Source: Collinsella sp. TF08-11AT (GTDB lineage: Bacteria > Actinomycetota > Coriobacteriia > Coriobacteriales > Coriobacteriaceae). From it: a stretch of 64,000 bases of DNA. The position numbers and the translations under genes were made by a program. Shown in pieces: positions 59,035-64,000 of this stretch (positions are counted from its first letter, which is position 1; every line of letters begins with the position of its first letter). The notes beneath the pieces were generated by a model that saw only the letters and a program-made list of their open reading frames with translations, did no database searches and was not told the DNA's origin. The stretch covers positions 124,001-188,000 of the forward strand of contig NZ_QSRL01000001.1 of NCBI RefSeq assembly GCF_003437035.1. Reading direction: 5' to 3'.

Positions 59035-59128
59035 CTATTTGCCAATTTTTGTATGATTTGGGTCAAATCTATTTGTCAATTTTTGTATGATTAGGGGCAA
59101 ATCTATTTGCCAATTTTTGTCAATGAGG
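59035..59128 (+). repeat. Tandem 34-bp repeats upstream of the second DUF4143 gene
   Basis: Two full units (59035-59068 and 59069-59102) start CTATTTGYCAATTTTTGTAT and a third partial unit (from 59103) ends at the ribosome site. The unit is AT-rich, unlike its surroundings. It is a likely operator array or unstable repeat tract. Confidence 0.8.
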
Positions 59129-59135
59129 TGTTTTA

Positions 59136-60497
59136 ATGCTACGCCGCAAAGTCACTGATAGGCTTTTGAGCTGGAAGAATAACTCCCATAAGGCCCTGCT
59201 TGTTACCGGTGCGCGTCAGATTGGCAAGAGCTATGCGATTCGCGCGTTTGGAAAGAGCAACTACGCTTCGTATTATGAGGTCAATCTGCTACTTGATGCC
59301 GAGGCAAGAGACGTACTTGTTGGCGCTAAGAACTCCATTGACTTCATCAACCGTGTGGCCCTTCTTGCGGATGCACCGCTTGTTGAAGGAGACACGCTTA
59401 TCTTCGTCGATGAGATTCAGGAGTATCCGCAGATCGTTACACTTATGAAGGCGCTGGTCGAGGACGGACGCTTTAGCTATGTCTTCTCGGGGTCTATGCT
59501 TGGGACTGAGTTTAAGGGGATCTCTTCTTTTCCGGTAGGGTATGTCGAGCACATTGTTATGCGGCCGATGGATTTTGAAGAGTTTTGTTGGGCAAACAGC
59601 GTCAGCGAGAATGTGCTTGCAGACATCCGCAGCTGCCTTGTCGAGAGGCGTCCCGTCGAAAATTTTATTCATGAGGCGATGCTCAAAAACTTTAGAGCCT
59701 ATATCGTTTGCGGCGGCATGCCGGAGGTCGTTCAGAACTATATCGATTCGGGCTATTCGCTCGTGAGAACGCGTGAGCTTCAAATTCAGCTAGTCGATCA
59801 GTACAAAAGCGATATCTCTAAATATGCATCGACTCGAGCGTTTAACGTTCGCTCCATTTTCGAGCAAATTCCCGTTCAGCTTGAGGCGGAGTCCCATCGC
59901 TTTATCGTCTCGTCTCTAGGCGAGGGAGCTCGTCTTCAAAAATACGAGCAGGATTTCCTATGGCTGGTGAACGCAGGCGTTGGATTGATGGTCCCCCAGG
60001 TGACGGAGGCACGAAGTCCTCTCAAGAGGACGGAGAAAACGACGGCCTTTAAACTATACGAGTCCGATACAGGTATGCTCGCATCGCGGTATCCCGGCAG
60101 CACGGCACGCGCCGTCTACCTTGACATGAAAACCCCCAACCTCGGCGGCCTCTATGAGAACGTGGTCGCACAGGAACTCGTTGCCCTCGGAGCAGATACG
60201 TGGTACTACCAAACGCGTGAGGTCGGTGAAGTCGACTTTGTAATCGAAGGTGCCCGCGGGCATGTTGTCCCAATCGAAGTCAAATCGGGCAAGAAAGTTC
60301 GAGCACATGCAGCCCTCGACCGTTTGATGAGTGTGGGCGAGTACAAAATTCCCGAGGCCGTTGTGCTGAGCCACGAAAACCTTTGCAAAGAGGGCAAGAT
60401 CCTTTACGTTCCAATCTATATGACATTCTGTCTCGATGAGTTTATGGAAAAGGACGACCCCAACAACGATTTCTCGTTTGCACCCATATCCCTCTAG
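59136..60497 (+). CDS. AAA-type ATPase with DUF4143 domain (second copy)
   Basis: The protein has 453 residues. Walker A is TGARQIGKSYAI at about 24-35 and Walker B is LIFVDEIQEYPQI at about 86-98. The sensor is VFSGSMLG. The C-terminal DUF4143 region ends with the nuclease-fold pattern REVGEVDFVIEG then VPIEVKSGKK (E...D...ExK). It is about 70 residues longer than the 35038 copy and only distantly similar to it. The ATG follows GAGGTG. Like the other copy it stands alone behind tandem AT-rich repeats. A toxin-antitoxin-like, defence or regulatory role are all open. Confidence 0.88.
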   Translation: MLRRKVTDRLLSWKNNSHKALLVTGARQIGKSYAIRAFGKSNYASYYEVNLLLDAEARDVLVGAKNSIDFINRVALLADAPLVEGDTLIFVDEIQEYPQIVTLMKALVEDGRFSYVFSGSMLGTEFKGISSFPVGYVEHIVMRPMDFEEFCWANSVSENVLADIRSCLVERRPVENFIHEAMLKNFRAYIVCGGMPEVVQNYIDSGYSLVRTRELQIQLVDQYKSDISKYASTRAFNVRSIFEQIPVQLEAESHRFIVSSLGEGARLQKYEQDFLWLVNAGVGLMVPQVTEARSPLKRTEKTTAFKLYESDTGMLASRYPGSTARAVYLDMKTPNLGGLYENVVAQELVALGADTWYYQTREVGEVDFVIEGARGHVVPIEVKSGKKVRAHAALDRLMSVGEYKIPEAVVLSHENLCKEGKILYVPIYMTFCLDEFMEKDDPNNDFSFAPISL

Positions 60498-60523
60498 GCC
60501 ATCTGGGTCCGCAAGCCAGCCCC

Positions 60524-60655
60524 CACGCCCAAAGTACTGCGCCTTTCGCGCCAAAGGCGCGAAACAGCACTGGGGCAGCAGAAGGCCACAATCAGCTAGC
60601 CCTCCATGCCCAAAGTGGCGCGTGGTTTCGCGGCCACGCCGCGAAACAGCGACCG
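60524..60655 (+). repeat. Two diverged copies of a small hairpin repeat
   Basis: Both begin CAYGCCCAAAGT and contain a hairpin followed by CAGC. The first stem is TTTCGCGCC-AAA-GGCGCGAAA (60544-60564). The second is GTTTCGCGG-CCACG-CCGCGAAAC (60625-60647). They lie after the DUF4143 gene and may terminate it. Confidence 0.65.
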
Positions 60656-60717
60656 GGACAAGGCACCCCCACAGCCACGTCCTTCATTCAGCCCCACAAT
60701 CCGAGGACGTAGTCGTA

Positions 60718-60842
60718 GCAGGATCTGAGGGCTAACCTTCGCGGACACTCCGCAGGACGAAAGAACCCCCGCCGCACGTAGTGCGCAGCGGGGGTTCTTT
60801 CATGTCCGAGGACGTCCGCGAAGGTTAGCCCTCAGATCCTGC
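60718..60842. repeat. Perfect palindrome with 29-bp arms around a terminator
   Basis: The arm 60718-60746 is exactly complementary to 60814-60842. The loop contains the terminator at 60760-60800. The element lies directly at the 3' end of the oxidoreductase gene. Confidence 0.88.
60760..60800 (-). terminator. Terminator of pyruvate:ferredoxin oxidoreductase
   Basis: A perfect 13-bp stem (AAAGAACCCCCGC with its complement) with a T run on either strand. Confidence 0.88.
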
Positions 60843-60852
60843 GGTGGGAGAC

Positions 60853-64000
<3,148 letters not shown>

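Noticed and set aside
58821..59066. An 81-codon minus-strand frame between arcC and the second DUF4143 gene
   Set aside because: The sequence has no recognisable domain or ribosome site. The opposite strand carries the more gene-like codon pattern (58879-59028), itself judged a remnant.
59035..59128. A CRISPR-like array at the 34-bp tandem repeats
   Set aside because: The units are directly adjacent with no unique spacers, there are fewer than three, and no cas gene is in the window.

Overview
The window is GC-rich and gene-dense, and most genes lie on the minus strand. The gene set points to an anaerobic, fermentative, gut-type actinobacterium of the Coriobacteriia, most likely Collinsella or a close relative. 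The signs are mannose-family PTS operons, a pyruvate:ferredoxin oxidoreductase, rubrerythrin, an acetyl-CoA type MetA, LytS/LytTR two-component systems and many short palindromic intergenic repeats. The genus is inferred from gene content and not from a marker gene.

Layout. 1-438 is a cut-off PilZ gene. 989-5582 is a GntR-controlled mannose-family PTS operon (IIA, IIB, SIS deglycase, IIC, IID). 6056-12956 holds an M16C peptidase, a hicAB module, 5-formyl-THF cyclo-ligase, metA and an L-2-hydroxyacid dehydrogenase. 13337-18282 holds a second SIS deglycase with its GntR regulator, recQ and a third GntR regulator. 18387-20377 holds a YitT protein and a HAD phosphatase. 20537-25587 is a second PTS operon (IIAB fusion, IIC, IID, SIS deglycase) and an EamA transporter. 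25881-27801 is a divergent pair of a fourth SIS deglycase and a fourth GntR regulator. 28345-43795 is mostly housekeeping and DNA repair: acetyltransferase, threonine aldolase, PAP2, mfd, a DUF4143 ATPase, nth, an ABC exporter, rmuC, rubrerythrin, a MutY-like glycosylase, an Rrf2 regulator and tRNA-Asp. 44205-55794 holds a phosphodiesterase, two LytS/LytTR pairs around a glycosyltransferase, an MFS protein and a phospholipase-C-like protein, then an amidohydrolase and an amino-acid permease. 56150-64000 holds a C39-like peptidase, carbamate kinase, a second DUF4143 ATPase and a cut-off pyruvate:ferredoxin oxidoreductase.

How the genes work together. Four SIS-domain proteins of the fructosamine-6-phosphate deglycase type, two mannose-family PTS, four HutC-type GntR regulators and one EamA transporter look like a multi-substrate system for glycated amino acids (Amadori compounds) or similar amino sugars. 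The PTS would phosphorylate the sugar on import. The SIS enzyme would split the product into a hexose phosphate and an amino compound. Shared promoter motifs tie gntR (17563) to the second PTS operon and the EamA gene, and a different motif ties both PTS operons to carbamate kinase.

The intergenic DNA is the least ordinary part. It carries many families of inverted-repeat elements. At least three families keep base pairing while the stem sequence changes. The best case is a three-stem element at 17320-17465 and 25735-25881, with truncated copies at 17471-17562 and 30965-31003. No CRISPR array, rRNA, integrase or intact insertion sequence was seen.
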